Origin: Streptomyces griseoruber
GTDB lineage: Bacteria > Actinomycetota > Actinomycetes > Streptomycetales > Streptomycetaceae
NCBI RefSeq assembly: GCF_001514205.1
Contig: NZ_KQ948768.1
Location: 236,864 to 300,863 of the forward strand
Direction: 5' to 3'
Length of the DNA: 64,000 nucleotides
In this document: positions 28,143-35,831 of the stretch, piece by piece
Position numbering within the stretch: the stretch's first letter is position 1
Layout of the letters: each line of letters opens with the position of its first letter
The notes under the pieces: generated by a model
Told to the model about the DNA's origin: nothing
The model's database searches: none
The model's input: the letters and a program-made list of their open reading frames with translations, nothing else
Made by a program: the position numbers and the translations under genes

Positions 28143-28262
28143 CGGGCCCTCACCCGCCGCCACGCCTTCACCAAACCCGGGGAGTGAGGGCCTGGCGGCG
28201 CGCCGCTCGGCGGACCCGTCCCCCCTTCGACCCGTCACATGCTCACCGCCCGGAGGACCACC

Positions 28263-29198
28263 GTGCGCCCGACTTCCCTGCCGCTGGCCGCCTACCGGGC
28301 CGCCATCACCCTGGACGAACCGTTCCGGTCCGACGCGGGCCACGACGCGGACGCCCGGTCCGCCGACCTGGTCCGCGAGGCGCTCGGCCTGCTGGCCGAC
28401 GACCCGGCGGCGGCCGGGGCCGGGCTGCGCCCCGGCGCGGCGGACCGGATCGACGACGCCACCGCCCGACGGCTCCTGCGGGCCGTGCTGACGGTCCGGG
28501 AACCGGGTCCGCTGCACACCCAGGCCGCCCGCGCGCTGGACGCGCTCCTGGCCGTCGAACGCCTGGCACGCGACATCACCGACGCGGCCGCACTGCCCAC
28601 CGTCCGCGACACGCTTCCCCACACCACCTACCGGGCCGCCGACCGCACGGTGCTGTGGCAGGGCGACATCACCACGCTCGGCGCCGACGCCGTCGTGAAC
28701 GCCGCCAACAGTGCCCTGCTCGGTTGCTTCGCCCCGATGCACCCGTGCATCGACAACGCCCTCCACGCCGCGGCCGGCCCCCGCCTGCGCGCCGACTGCC
28801 ACACGATCATGTCCCTCCAGGGCCACCCGGAGCCGACCGGCACCGCCAAGATCACCCGCGGCTACCACCTGCCCGCACGCCACGTCCTGCACACCGTCGG
28901 CCCGATCGTCGACGGCCCCGTGCTCCCGGAGCACGAGGAGGCGCTGGCGGCCTCGTACCGTGCCTGCCTCGACCTCGCCGCCGACGTGGGCGACATCCGC
29001 AGCCTCGCGTTCTGCGGCATCAGCACCGGCGTCTTCGGCTACCCCAAGGTGCCCGCCGCCCGCACCGCCCTGAGCACCGTGGCCGAATGGCTCGACCTGC
29101 ACCCCGGACTGCTAGACCGCGTGATCTTCAACGTGTACGCGGACGACGACCGCGCCGCCTACCTCCAGGCACTGACCGAAGGAACCCAGCCCCGATGA
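28263..29198 (+). CDS. Zinc-dependent macrodomain protein (ADP-ribosyl hydrolase)
   Basis: 311 residues from GTG 28263, which has ggagg 6 bases upstream (ATG 28239 is a poorer alternative). The macrodomain covers about residues 125-300: GDITTLGADAVVNAANS starting at G134, then the zinc-macrodomain signature GC-x2-P-x-H-x-C-IDN with C155, H160 and C162. GISTGVFGYP is the phosphate-binding loop. The first ~120 residues form a helical extension seen in this subgroup. The family removes ADP-ribose from proteins and is linked to SirTM sirtuins. The sirtuin gene follows with a 4-bp overlap. Confidence 0.92.
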   Translation: MRPTSLPLAAYRAAITLDEPFRSDAGHDADARSADLVREALGLLADDPAAAGAGLRPGAADRIDDATARRLLRAVLTVREPGPLHTQAARALDALLAVERLARDITDAAALPTVRDTLPHTTYRAADRTVLWQGDITTLGADAVVNAANSALLGCFAPMHPCIDNALHAAAGPRLRADCHTIMSLQGHPEPTGTAKITRGYHLPARHVLHTVGPIVDGPVLPEHEEALAASYRACLDLAADVGDIRSLAFCGISTGVFGYPKVPAARTALSTVAEWLDLHPGLLDRVIFNVYADDDRAAYLQALTEGTQPR

Positions 29199-30076
29199 AC
29201 GAGTCCACCTCCGACCTGGAAGCCGCCGCCGGGACGCTGCGCACCTGGCTCGGCGAGGCCGACCGCGTCCTGATCACCGCCGGGGCCGGACTCAGCGCCG
29301 CCGCCGGATACGACTACGGCGACGAAGACCGCTTCCGGGAACTCTTCCCCGCCCTGTACCGCCTCGGCCTGCGTTCCCGCTACCTCGTCGGCGTCCCCCT
29401 GCCGCCCGAGCTGTGGTGGGGCTACTGGGCGGTCCACATCGACGACATCCGCTTCTCGCCGGCCCCCAACCCCCTCTACCAGCGGCTGAGGTCCCTCGTC
29501 GGCGACAAGGACCACTGGGTGATGACGTCCAACGTGGACGCCCTCTTCGCCCGGGGCGGCTTCGCCCCCGACCGGATCTTCACCCCGCAGGGCGACTACG
29601 GCCGCTACCAGTGCACGACCCCCTGCACACCGACCACCTGGGACACCCGCCCCCTCGTCGCACAGCTCCTCGCCGCGTACGACCCGGCCACCGGCGCCGT
29701 CACCGGCCCCCTGCCCAGCTGCCCGAACTGCGGCGGCGAGGTCGAGATCAACGTCCGCATCGGCCCCGAGTTCGTCGACGAGCCCCATCTCCCCGCGGGC
29801 CGCCGCCTCCAGGACTGGCTGGCGACCGCCCCCGACGCCCGCCTGCTCATCCTCGAGTTCGGCGCCGGATTCAACACCCCTGGCGTCATCCGGTGGCCGG
29901 GCGAACACCTCACCCGCCAGATCCCCCACGCACGCCTCGTACGCGTCAACCCCACCCACCCCGAAACCCCCGCCGACCTCGCCGGCCGGACACTCTCCGT
30001 CCGCGCCGGGGCCGACCACCTGCTCGACGCACTCACCGTGCCGCACCCGGCACCCGACCCTACGGTGGCACCATGA
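29195..30076 (+). CDS. Class-M sirtuin (SirTM) protein ADP-ribosyltransferase
   Basis: A 293-residue Sir2-fold protein. The NAD loop is GAGLSAAAG (residues 30-38), followed by the SNVDALF motif with N113. At the place of the catalytic histidine of deacetylase sirtuins stands Q132 (FTPQGDYG), the hallmark of SirTM enzymes, which ADP-ribosylate rather than deacylate. Zinc cysteines are C140, C144, C176 and C179 (CPNC). GAGFNTPGVIRWP is the C-terminal NAD site. It overlaps both the macrodomain gene and the following SnoaL gene by 4 bp. Known SirTM operons also encode a GcvH-like lipoyl carrier and a lipoate ligase; neither is here. Confidence 0.92.
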   Translation: MNESTSDLEAAAGTLRTWLGEADRVLITAGAGLSAAAGYDYGDEDRFRELFPALYRLGLRSRYLVGVPLPPELWWGYWAVHIDDIRFSPAPNPLYQRLRSLVGDKDHWVMTSNVDALFARGGFAPDRIFTPQGDYGRYQCTTPCTPTTWDTRPLVAQLLAAYDPATGAVTGPLPSCPNCGGEVEINVRIGPEFVDEPHLPAGRRLQDWLATAPDARLLILEFGAGFNTPGVIRWPGEHLTRQIPHARLVRVNPTHPETPADLAGRTLSVRAGADHLLDALTVPHPAPDPTVAP

Positions 30077-30453
30077 ACGACCCGGAGAAGAACAAGGCCA
30101 CGGCTCAGGCGTTCTACGACCTGATGTTCAACCAGTGCCGTCCCGCCGAGGCCATCGACCGGTACGCCGGCGACACCTACATCCAGCACAATCCGCACGT
30201 CGGCGACGGCAAGCAGGCGTTCATCGACTACTTCGAGCGCATGGCCGCCGAGTACCCGGGCAAGCGGGTGGAGGTCAAGCGCGCCTTCGCCGAAGGCGAC
30301 CACGTGATCCTGCACTGCCACCAGACCTGGCCCGCCGAGGAGTACGCCGGCATCGACATCTTCCGTTTCGACGCGGACGGCAGGATCGTCGAACACTGGG
30401 ACGTCCTCCAGGTGATCCCGCCCACCTCCAAGAACGACAACACCATGTTCTGA
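30073..30453 (+). CDS. SnoaL-like (NTF2 fold) protein
   Basis: A 126-residue single-domain SnoaL-like protein: FYDLMFNQCRPAEAIDRY, then YIQHNPHVGDG and FRFDADGRIVEHWDVLQVIP. Its ATG overlaps the sirtuin stop by 4 bp, so the two are translationally coupled. It is similar to each half of the double-domain protein at 27.0 kb. Being encoded in the same overlapping cassette as writer (sirtuin) and eraser (macrodomain), it could be an ADP-ribosylation substrate or a metabolic enzyme controlled by it. This is hypothesis. Confidence 0.88.
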   Translation: MNDPEKNKATAQAFYDLMFNQCRPAEAIDRYAGDTYIQHNPHVGDGKQAFIDYFERMAAEYPGKRVEVKRAFAEGDHVILHCHQTWPAEEYAGIDIFRFDADGRIVEHWDVLQVIPPTSKNDNTMF

Positions 30454-30599
30454 CCCTCGCCCCGCGCACGCCGATTCGCCGCACCGCAACGCTCACACGT
30501 GACCATGCCGTCTTCCTCGAGAAGCGGGCGGCGTTGGGTGCGCGCCTCGCACCACCTACGGCCGGTCGACGGCGTCGACTGGGCACCGCTGCCCGCAGG

Positions 30600-30690
30600 A
30601 TGGCCGGTCAGGTGGCCGATGCCAGGATCACCGCCGAACTGCGTGAGACGGGCGAGTCGGTCAACCACAAGAGGGTCACCCACACTGTGA
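30600..30690 (+). pseudogene. IS3-family transposase (OrfB) remnant
   Basis: In one plus frame the stretch reads ITAELRETGESVNHKRV, matching the N-terminal part of IS3-type OrfB transposases (pattern AELR..G..VNHKRV). Nothing recognisable of the DDE domain remains. It lies in the 570-bp gap between the sirtuin cassette and the convergent TetR gene. Confidence 0.6.
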
Positions 30691-30922
30691 CGGCCGCCGC
30701 CGGACCTCGCCCACGACTGCTGCGCGCCCATGTCGACGCCGCCTTCAGCCGGGCAAGGGCCCGGCCGACCACGCCGACGGCGTGCCGCGCCTCGACGACC
30801 CGCCGGCACGGCAGCCGCCGGCTCTCGCCTACCGGGACCCGGCGCCGTCCTCGCCGGCAGCCCGGGCGTTCGTACGCCCTCCCGCTCGCTCGCCTGTCCC
30901 CGCGCCCGACCACGGGCATCTC

Positions 30923-30968
30923 GTGAATGCCGGTTCACATACGATTCGAGCTGGAGCTCACATACGAT
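30923..30968. promoter_or_regulatory. Orphan operator-like palindrome pair
   Basis: gtgaa-tgccgg-ttcac at 30923-30938 has the same arms and 6-bp spacer as the two operators upstream of the TetR gene at 31.7 kb. A weaker partner (gagct-gg-agctc, followed by cacat) is centred exactly 23 bp away, the same spacing as in the intact pair. The repeat tcacatacgat occurs at 30935 and 30958. No gene start is near; it lies 55 bp beyond the TetR stop. Confidence 0.55.
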
Positions 30969-31023
30969 CGCGCCGCTCGCCAAAGGCCGTCCGTGCACTT
31001 CCGCGCGACGCCGGGTTGGGCGC

Positions 31024-31683
31024 TCAGCGGGCTTCCCGGGTGCCGAGGAGGTAGGAGATGACCGCGGTCTGCAGGTGGGTGCGCAGTTCGGTCCAGGGCA
31101 GTGGTCGTTCGGACTCCAGGAACTCGCCCTGCGTGCCGCGGTGCGTGCCGCGGTGCGCGATCGCGGCGTAGATCAGACGGTAGGCGAAGTCCAGCGCGGC
31201 CTCGGGGTCGGCATGCGCGACGGGTGTGTGGCGCAGTGCCTCGGCGAAGTGGCGGTTGCCCTCGACGCTGACGCGGGAGCCCTCGGCGCGTACCGCTTCG
31301 TGCCGGGTGCCGAGCAGCAGGAAGACGCGCAGGAGGGCCTCGTGCGCCCGGAAGGCGTCGGTGAGCGCGCCGACGGCCTCGGCGATCGCCACGGCCGGAT
31401 CGCGCAGGAGGCGCAGCCGCTCCGCGGACAGCCGCTCCGTGATCTCGGCCTGGATGTTCTCGGTGAAGGCGTGCTGGATCGCCAGCAGGAGGCCCTGCTT
31501 GTCGCCGAACCGGCGGTAGATGCTGCCGACCGCCATGCCGGCCCGCTCGGCGACGGCGGCCACGGTGAGCGCGTCCACTCCGCCCTCTTCGAGCAGTGCG
31601 TACCCGGCCTGTAGGAGGTCCTGCTCCGAACGGCGACTGCCCTCCCGGAGGGCGGCGGGTCTGCGGGTGGGGGACTCGGTCAT
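31024..31683 (-). CDS. TetR/AcrR family transcriptional regulator
   Basis: A 219-residue TetR protein with helix-turn-helix VDALTVAAVAERAGMAVGSIYRRF, then GDKQGLL. It is divergent from the FAD-dependent monooxygenase gene, with 180 bp between the two start codons. That gap contains two identical 18-bp palindromes, so it very probably represses the monooxygenase-hydrolase operon and itself. The likely inducer is the monooxygenase substrate, an aromatic compound, but this is inference. Confidence 0.92.
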   Translation of the reverse strand: MTESPTRRPAALREGSRRSEQDLLQAGYALLEEGGVDALTVAAVAERAGMAVGSIYRRFGDKQGLLLAIQHAFTENIQAEITERLSAERLRLLRDPAVAIAEAVGALTDAFRAHEALLRVFLLLGTRHEAVRAEGSRVSVEGNRHFAEALRHTPVAHADPEAALDFAYRLIYAAIAHRGTHRGTQGEFLESERPLPWTELRTHLQTAVISYLLGTREAR

Positions 31684-31707
31684 TTGCGCAGTTTATCGAT
31701 CGTGCTC

Positions 31708-31769
31708 TTGACGTCCATGTTGCCGTCGTGTGAATCTCGCTTCACATCAACTGTGAATCTCGCTTCACA
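31708..31769. promoter_or_regulatory. Divergent promoter with two identical palindromic operators
   Basis: tgtgaatctcgcttcaca occurs twice, at 31729-31746 and 31752-31769, identical over 18 bp, with arms tgtgaa and ttcaca and centres 23 bp apart. On the plus strand ttgacg (31708) is followed 17 bp later by tgaatc inside the first palindrome, a plausible -35/-10 pair for the monooxygenase gene. Binding there would block transcription. This is a probable TetR operator pair. Confidence 0.75.
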
Positions 31770-31863
31770 CGCGGTCTCGGCCTGCACCGCATGGCCGAGC
31801 CACGCCCTCCCTCTTCCCGCCTCACCCCTCGCAACGGCGCGGGGCTGTTTCTGGAGGTGTCCC

Positions 31864-33420
31864 ATGGCTCCGCTCCATGACGTCGCTGTCGTCGGCTACG
31901 GGCCGACCGGCCTCGCCGCCGCGTCCCTGCTCGGCCGGCTCGGTCACCGGGTGGTGGTCTGCGAGCGCTGGCCCGGCCTGTACGGGCTGCCCCGGCTGAC
32001 CCACATCGATGACGAGACCGCCCGGATCGTCCAGGCGGCGGGCGATGCGGACGAGGCGTTGCGCGACTCGTCGATGTGCGAGTACGTGTGGCTCAACGGC
32101 AACGGCGAGACCCTCGTGCGCATCCCCTCGATCCCCCAGGGGCCGATGGGATATCCGGGCCACATCTCCATGTACCAGCCGGACGTGGAGAGCGCGATCG
32201 ACAAGCGGCTGCGCGGCTACGGCACGGTCGACGTCCGACAGGGCTGGGCGGTCACCGGCCTCGACCAGGACGACGACGGCGTCACCCTGCGCCTGCGCGG
32301 CTGGGACGCCGACGGGGCCACTGCGAACGGCCCGCACGACGAGGTCCGCGCGCGCTATGTGATCGCCGCCGACGGCAGCCGCAGCGGGATACGCGAACTG
32401 CTCGGCGTGGAGCGCCAGGACTTCGGCTTCAACGAGCTGTGGCTCAACATCGACACCGAGTGGCTGCGCCCCCAGCCCCCGGAGTTCGCCTACGCCACCC
32501 AGTACTGCGACCCCGCGCGCGGCCACATGACCATCAACATCGGCACCGCCCGTCAGCGCTTCGAGTTCGCCCTGCTGCCCGACGAGACCCGCGAGGAGAT
32601 GACCGCCCCTCAGAGCGCCTGGCGGATGCTGCGCCGCTACCACGACCTGGGCCCGGACGACGTGCGGATCATCCGGCAGCTGGTCTACCGTTTCGAGGCG
32701 CGCATCGCCACCCGCTGGCGAACGGGCAACGTCTTCCTGGCCGGCGACGCCGCCCACACCATGCCCCCCTACCTCGGCCAGGGCGCGTGCAGCGGCCTGC
32801 GCGACGCCACCAACCTCGCCTGGAAACTGCACCTCGTCCTCGGCGGCCAGGCGCCCGACGCCCTGCTGGACACATACGAGAGCGAGCGCCGCCCGCACGT
32901 CACCGCCCTCACCCACGCGGCGATCGGCCTCGGCAAGGTCGCCAACACGCACGACACCGAGGCCGCGGCCGCCCGGGACGCGGCCTTCTTCGCCGGCACG
33001 ATGCCTCCGCCGCCCCCGTTCCCGCCCCTTGCCCACGGTGTGCTGCGCCAGGGCACTCACGCGCCGGTCGGCACCCTCACCCCGCAGGGCCGCATCCGTC
33101 TGGCCGACGGGCGCACCGGGCGCTTCGACGACCTGACCGGATACGGCTTCACCCTGGTCACCGCCGAGGATCCCGCCGATGCACTGGGGCCTGAGCGGCT
33201 CGCCCGGTTGGAGCGCCTGGGCTGCGCCGTGGTCGCCCTCGACACGGTCGACGACCTTGACGGGCGGCACCGGGAGTACCTCGAACTGCTCGGCGCCGTC
33301 GCCTACTTGGCGCGTCCCGACTTCGTGCTGTTCGGTACGGCGGCCGACCGCGCGGACCTGGGCGAGCTGGTGGACGACCTCGATGCCGCGCTGTCCGGAA
33401 CGGTGGGTGCGGCTGCATGA
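31864..33420 (+). CDS. FAD-dependent aromatic monooxygenase (MhpA/PheA type)
   Basis: A 518-residue class-A flavoprotein hydroxylase. FAD motifs are VVGYGPTGLAAASLLGRLG near the N terminus, the DG segment ARYVIAADGSRSGIRELLGV, and GDAAHTMPPYLGQGACSGL. The C-terminal ~120 residues form the thioredoxin-like domain common in phenol-type hydroxylases. ggagg is 5 bases before the ATG. It overlaps the hydrolase gene by ATGA. Decayed intradiol dioxygenase and maleylacetate reductase genes just downstream suggest the ancestral substrate was a phenol or resorcinol-like compound. Confidence 0.9.
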   Translation: MAPLHDVAVVGYGPTGLAAASLLGRLGHRVVVCERWPGLYGLPRLTHIDDETARIVQAAGDADEALRDSSMCEYVWLNGNGETLVRIPSIPQGPMGYPGHISMYQPDVESAIDKRLRGYGTVDVRQGWAVTGLDQDDDGVTLRLRGWDADGATANGPHDEVRARYVIAADGSRSGIRELLGVERQDFGFNELWLNIDTEWLRPQPPEFAYATQYCDPARGHMTINIGTARQRFEFALLPDETREEMTAPQSAWRMLRRYHDLGPDDVRIIRQLVYRFEARIATRWRTGNVFLAGDAAHTMPPYLGQGACSGLRDATNLAWKLHLVLGGQAPDALLDTYESERRPHVTALTHAAIGLGKVANTHDTEAAAARDAAFFAGTMPPPPPFPPLAHGVLRQGTHAPVGTLTPQGRIRLADGRTGRFDDLTGYGFTLVTAEDPADALGPERLARLERLGCAVVALDTVDDLDGRHREYLELLGAVAYLARPDFVLFGTAADRADLGELVDDLDAALSGTVGAAA

Positions 33421-34511
33421 CGAACGGAGATCACGAAGCGGGGGCCGGGTTGCCGCCGCTGGTCGCCGCCCAGCACCGGGCCATGCCGTTCACCCGGCTC
33501 ACCGACTGCGGGATGGACCCCGCCGACGCCCGCCGCCTGCTTGCCGACACCGCCGCCGGGCTGTCGTGGCAGGACGCCGCCGCGACACTGGCCGACACAC
33601 AACTGGAGCGTGCCCGTCTCGCCGAGACGACCGGCCACGACGTCACCGCCCGACAGGCGCGTCGATACGCCTCCGCGGCCCTGATGTTCGCGCAGATGGC
33701 GTATCAGAGCGACACCGCCGAGAAACGGGAGCTCTACGCCCGGCACACGGCGGCGGTCGCCGCTCTCGCACCCGGGGTGGAGCGTGTGGAGATCCCGCAC
33801 CGCGACGGCGTCCTCGGCGGCTGGCTGTGCCTGCCGGCCGGCCCGCCGCGCGCCACCGTGATCGTGTGGGGCGGGCTCAGCGGCTGGGGAGCGGCGTATC
33901 TGTCGGTCGCCGACGCGTACACGGCGCGTGGTCTGGCCTGTCTGCTCGCGGAAGGCCCCGGTCAGGGCGAGTCACGGCTGCGCCACGGGCTGTACGTCGA
34001 CGAACGCGTCATCGACGGCTTCGCCCGCTTCCTCGATCTGGTCGAGGCCGATCCCCGTCTCGGCGGCGCCGTCGGCATCCAGGGCATCAGCTTCGGCGGC
34101 CTGTTCGCCGCCCACCTGGCCGCCGCGGATCCACGTGTCGGCGCCGTGGTCGTCAACGGAGCCCCGGCGGCACCGGCGGTCCCCGAATTCCGCACCGCCC
34201 GCGAGCAGATGGCCGCCGTGGTCGGCACCGACGACCCGGGCCGGGTGACCGCGGTCATGGACAGCCTGCGCTTCGACCCGGACAAGCACCGCATCCGCTG
34301 CCCGCTGCTTCTGCTGCACGGCGGCCTCGACCCCCTCGCCCGTTACGAGGACCAGGAGCCGTTCCTCCGCGCCGCCGATCCCGACACCTCCACGCTGCGG
34401 ATCTGGCCCGACGGCGAACACACCCTCTACAACCATGCGCCCGAACGCGACGCGCTCACCGGTGACTGGTTCACCGACCACCTCGCAGGCCAGGACACCC
34501 CGAACGGTTAG
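33417..34511 (+). CDS. Alpha/beta-fold hydrolase
   Basis: A 364-residue hydrolase with an extra N-terminal helical cap of about 120 residues, as in C-C bond hydrolases such as 2,6-dihydroxypseudooxynicotine hydrolase. The nucleophile elbow is GISFGG with S225, the acid is in HGGLDPLA, and the histidine is in GEHTLYNH. It starts inside the monooxygenase stop (ATGA). A likely job is cleavage of a side chain from the hydroxylated ring, yielding a trihydroxylated or dihydroxylated benzene. The exact substrate is unknown. Confidence 0.85.
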   Translation: MTNGDHEAGAGLPPLVAAQHRAMPFTRLTDCGMDPADARRLLADTAAGLSWQDAAATLADTQLERARLAETTGHDVTARQARRYASAALMFAQMAYQSDTAEKRELYARHTAAVAALAPGVERVEIPHRDGVLGGWLCLPAGPPRATVIVWGGLSGWGAAYLSVADAYTARGLACLLAEGPGQGESRLRHGLYVDERVIDGFARFLDLVEADPRLGGAVGIQGISFGGLFAAHLAAADPRVGAVVVNGAPAAPAVPEFRTAREQMAAVVGTDDPGRVTAVMDSLRFDPDKHRIRCPLLLLHGGLDPLARYEDQEPFLRAADPDTSTLRIWPDGEHTLYNHAPERDALTGDWFTDHLAGQDTPNG

Positions 34512-34519
34512 GAACACGA

Positions 34520-34803
34520 GTGGACTTCACCGTCTGAGACCGCCACCGACGCGGTGGTGGAGAGCTTCCGCGAGACCAAGGACCGGCGGCTGCGGCAGAT
34601 CATGGAGAGCCTGACCCGCCACCTCAATGGGAGGCCGCGACGGAGGGAACCGAGAGCACCGTCCCCCCTGTTCGGCACCGACGGCCCCGTCGGCGACCTC
34701 CTCGAAGCCACCGGCAGGCACCCCTACCGGCCCGCCCACATCCACTTCGTCGCGCGCGCCCGAGCATCACCGGCCGGTCACCACGCACGCGTTCGTCGCG
34801 GGC
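34520..34803 (+). pseudogene. Intradiol (hydroxyquinol/catechol-type) dioxygenase, deleted and frameshifted
   Basis: GTG 34520 starts the frame M-D-F-T-V and then hits TGA. One base later the frame continues ETATDAVVESFRETKDRRLR, the typical N terminus of hydroxyquinol 1,2-dioxygenases. The middle of the gene, about 150 codons, is missing around 34626-34665. The C-terminal part reappears as YRPAHIHFVA (an iron-ligand histidine region) and, after another frameshift, THAFVAG. At least three lesions make it non-functional. Confidence 0.8.
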
Positions 34804-35208
34804 ACCTTCACCTCCGAGTCCCTGCCGATGCGGGTGGTCTTCGGCACCGGCAGCCTGCGTCAACTGCCGCAGCAAGCCGAGCGTTTGGGGCTGCGGCGGG
34901 TCCTGGTGCCGTCCACCCCGAACCGCCGCCCTGCTGGGTGAGACGTACGCCGGACTCTTCGCCGAAGCCGGATGCACGTACCGGTCGACCTCGCGGAAGC
35001 GGCCCGAGCAGCCGCACGCGAGGTCGGCGCGGACGGCTGTCCGGCCATCGGAGGCGACTCCACCATCGCGATGCCCCTGACCACGGGCCTGCCCGTGATC
35101 AGCGTGCCCACCACGTACGCGGGCTCGGAGACGACCCCCGTCCGGGGCCTGACCGACAACGGCCGCAAACGGGCCGTCCTGCCGCGCGGCGTGGTCTACG
35201 ACCCCTAA
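34804..35208 (+). pseudogene. Maleylacetate reductase (iron-containing alcohol dehydrogenase family), fragments
   Basis: The segment FTSESLPMRVVFGTGSLRQL is the standard N terminus of maleylacetate reductases. It continues with LGLRRVLVPSTP and then breaks; a shifted frame gives DGCPAIGGDSTIAMPLTTGL and ISVPTTYAGSETTPVRGLTDNGRKR, ending at VVYDP with a stop. The C-terminal half is absent. It follows the dioxygenase remnant directly, giving the order dioxygenase then maleylacetate reductase expected for hydroxyquinol degradation. Confidence 0.8.
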
Positions 35209-35249
35209 TTTCCGGAACCGGCCGACCAAGCCTGCCACCGCCGGCGCCG

Positions 35250-35426
35250 CGGAAGCAGGGGTGGACGTCCTCCGGCATTCGATCGCGAGGATGACAAGGC
35301 CCGCACGCCGTCGAGTGCGGGATCAACCGCCTCAAGCGCAACCGGGCTGTAGCCACTCGGTTCGGCAAACTCGCCGTCCGCTTCGAAGCCACCGTCCAGA
35401 TGGCTGCGATCAACGAATGGCTGTGA
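35250..35426 (+). pseudogene. IS5-family transposase, C-terminal remnant
   Basis: From 35304 the frame gives HAVECGINRLKRNRAVATRF, then KLAVRFEATVQMAAINEWL and a stop, the typical C terminus of IS5-group DDE transposases with the E of the catalytic triad in VECGINRLK. The rest of the element and its ends are not visible. It abuts the truncated maleylacetate reductase, so the insertion may have caused that deletion. Confidence 0.75.
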
Positions 35427-35500
35427 CCGGACGGGCTTGTCGGCACCGCATGCCATGCTGACGGCGGCAGCACGTCGGCACAGGGGGTAGGAGCGGACCG

Positions 35501-35830
35501 ATGGCGGAAACCTACTGCTATGTCGACAGCGAGAACGGACACCACGTCGTCGACCCGTCCGAGGACGCGCTGTTCGACCTGATCGGCGAACTGAACGACT
35601 CGGACAACACGTTCGTCGTCATCCAACCCGACGAAGACGACCCCGTCCGGTTCGCTTCCGTGGCTGTCCTCGACGAAGGCGGCTACGAGATCGTTCGCCG
35701 CGACAACACACGGCGCGGACACGAGGTCGACACCGACACCAGCATCGGCCGGATCGCCAACGACCTCATCATGTGGGTGGCCGGCCGCGACTTCCCCGGA
35801 CGGCCACGCAGGCAGAGCAGCGCCTTCTAA
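35501..35830 (+). CDS. Small acidic hypothetical protein
   Basis: A 109-residue acidic protein (MAETYCYVDSENGHHVV, FVVIQPDEDDPVRFASVAVL). No known domain is certain; size and acidity resemble Imm1-type immunity proteins of actinomycetes, but this is weak. aggag is 7 bases before the ATG, and codon use is normal, so it is likely real. Its stop is 1 bp from the stop of the convergent CocE-type hydrolase. No toxin gene is next to it. Confidence 0.65.
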   Translation: MAETYCYVDSENGHHVVDPSEDALFDLIGELNDSDNTFVVIQPDEDDPVRFASVAVLDEGGYEIVRRDNTRRGHEVDTDTSIGRIANDLIMWVAGRDFPGRPRRQSSAF

Positions 35831-35831
35831 A

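Noticed and set aside
35501..35830. Toxin-antitoxin or immunity unit
   Set aside because: The small acidic protein vaguely resembles immunity proteins, but no toxin or polymorphic effector is adjacent.
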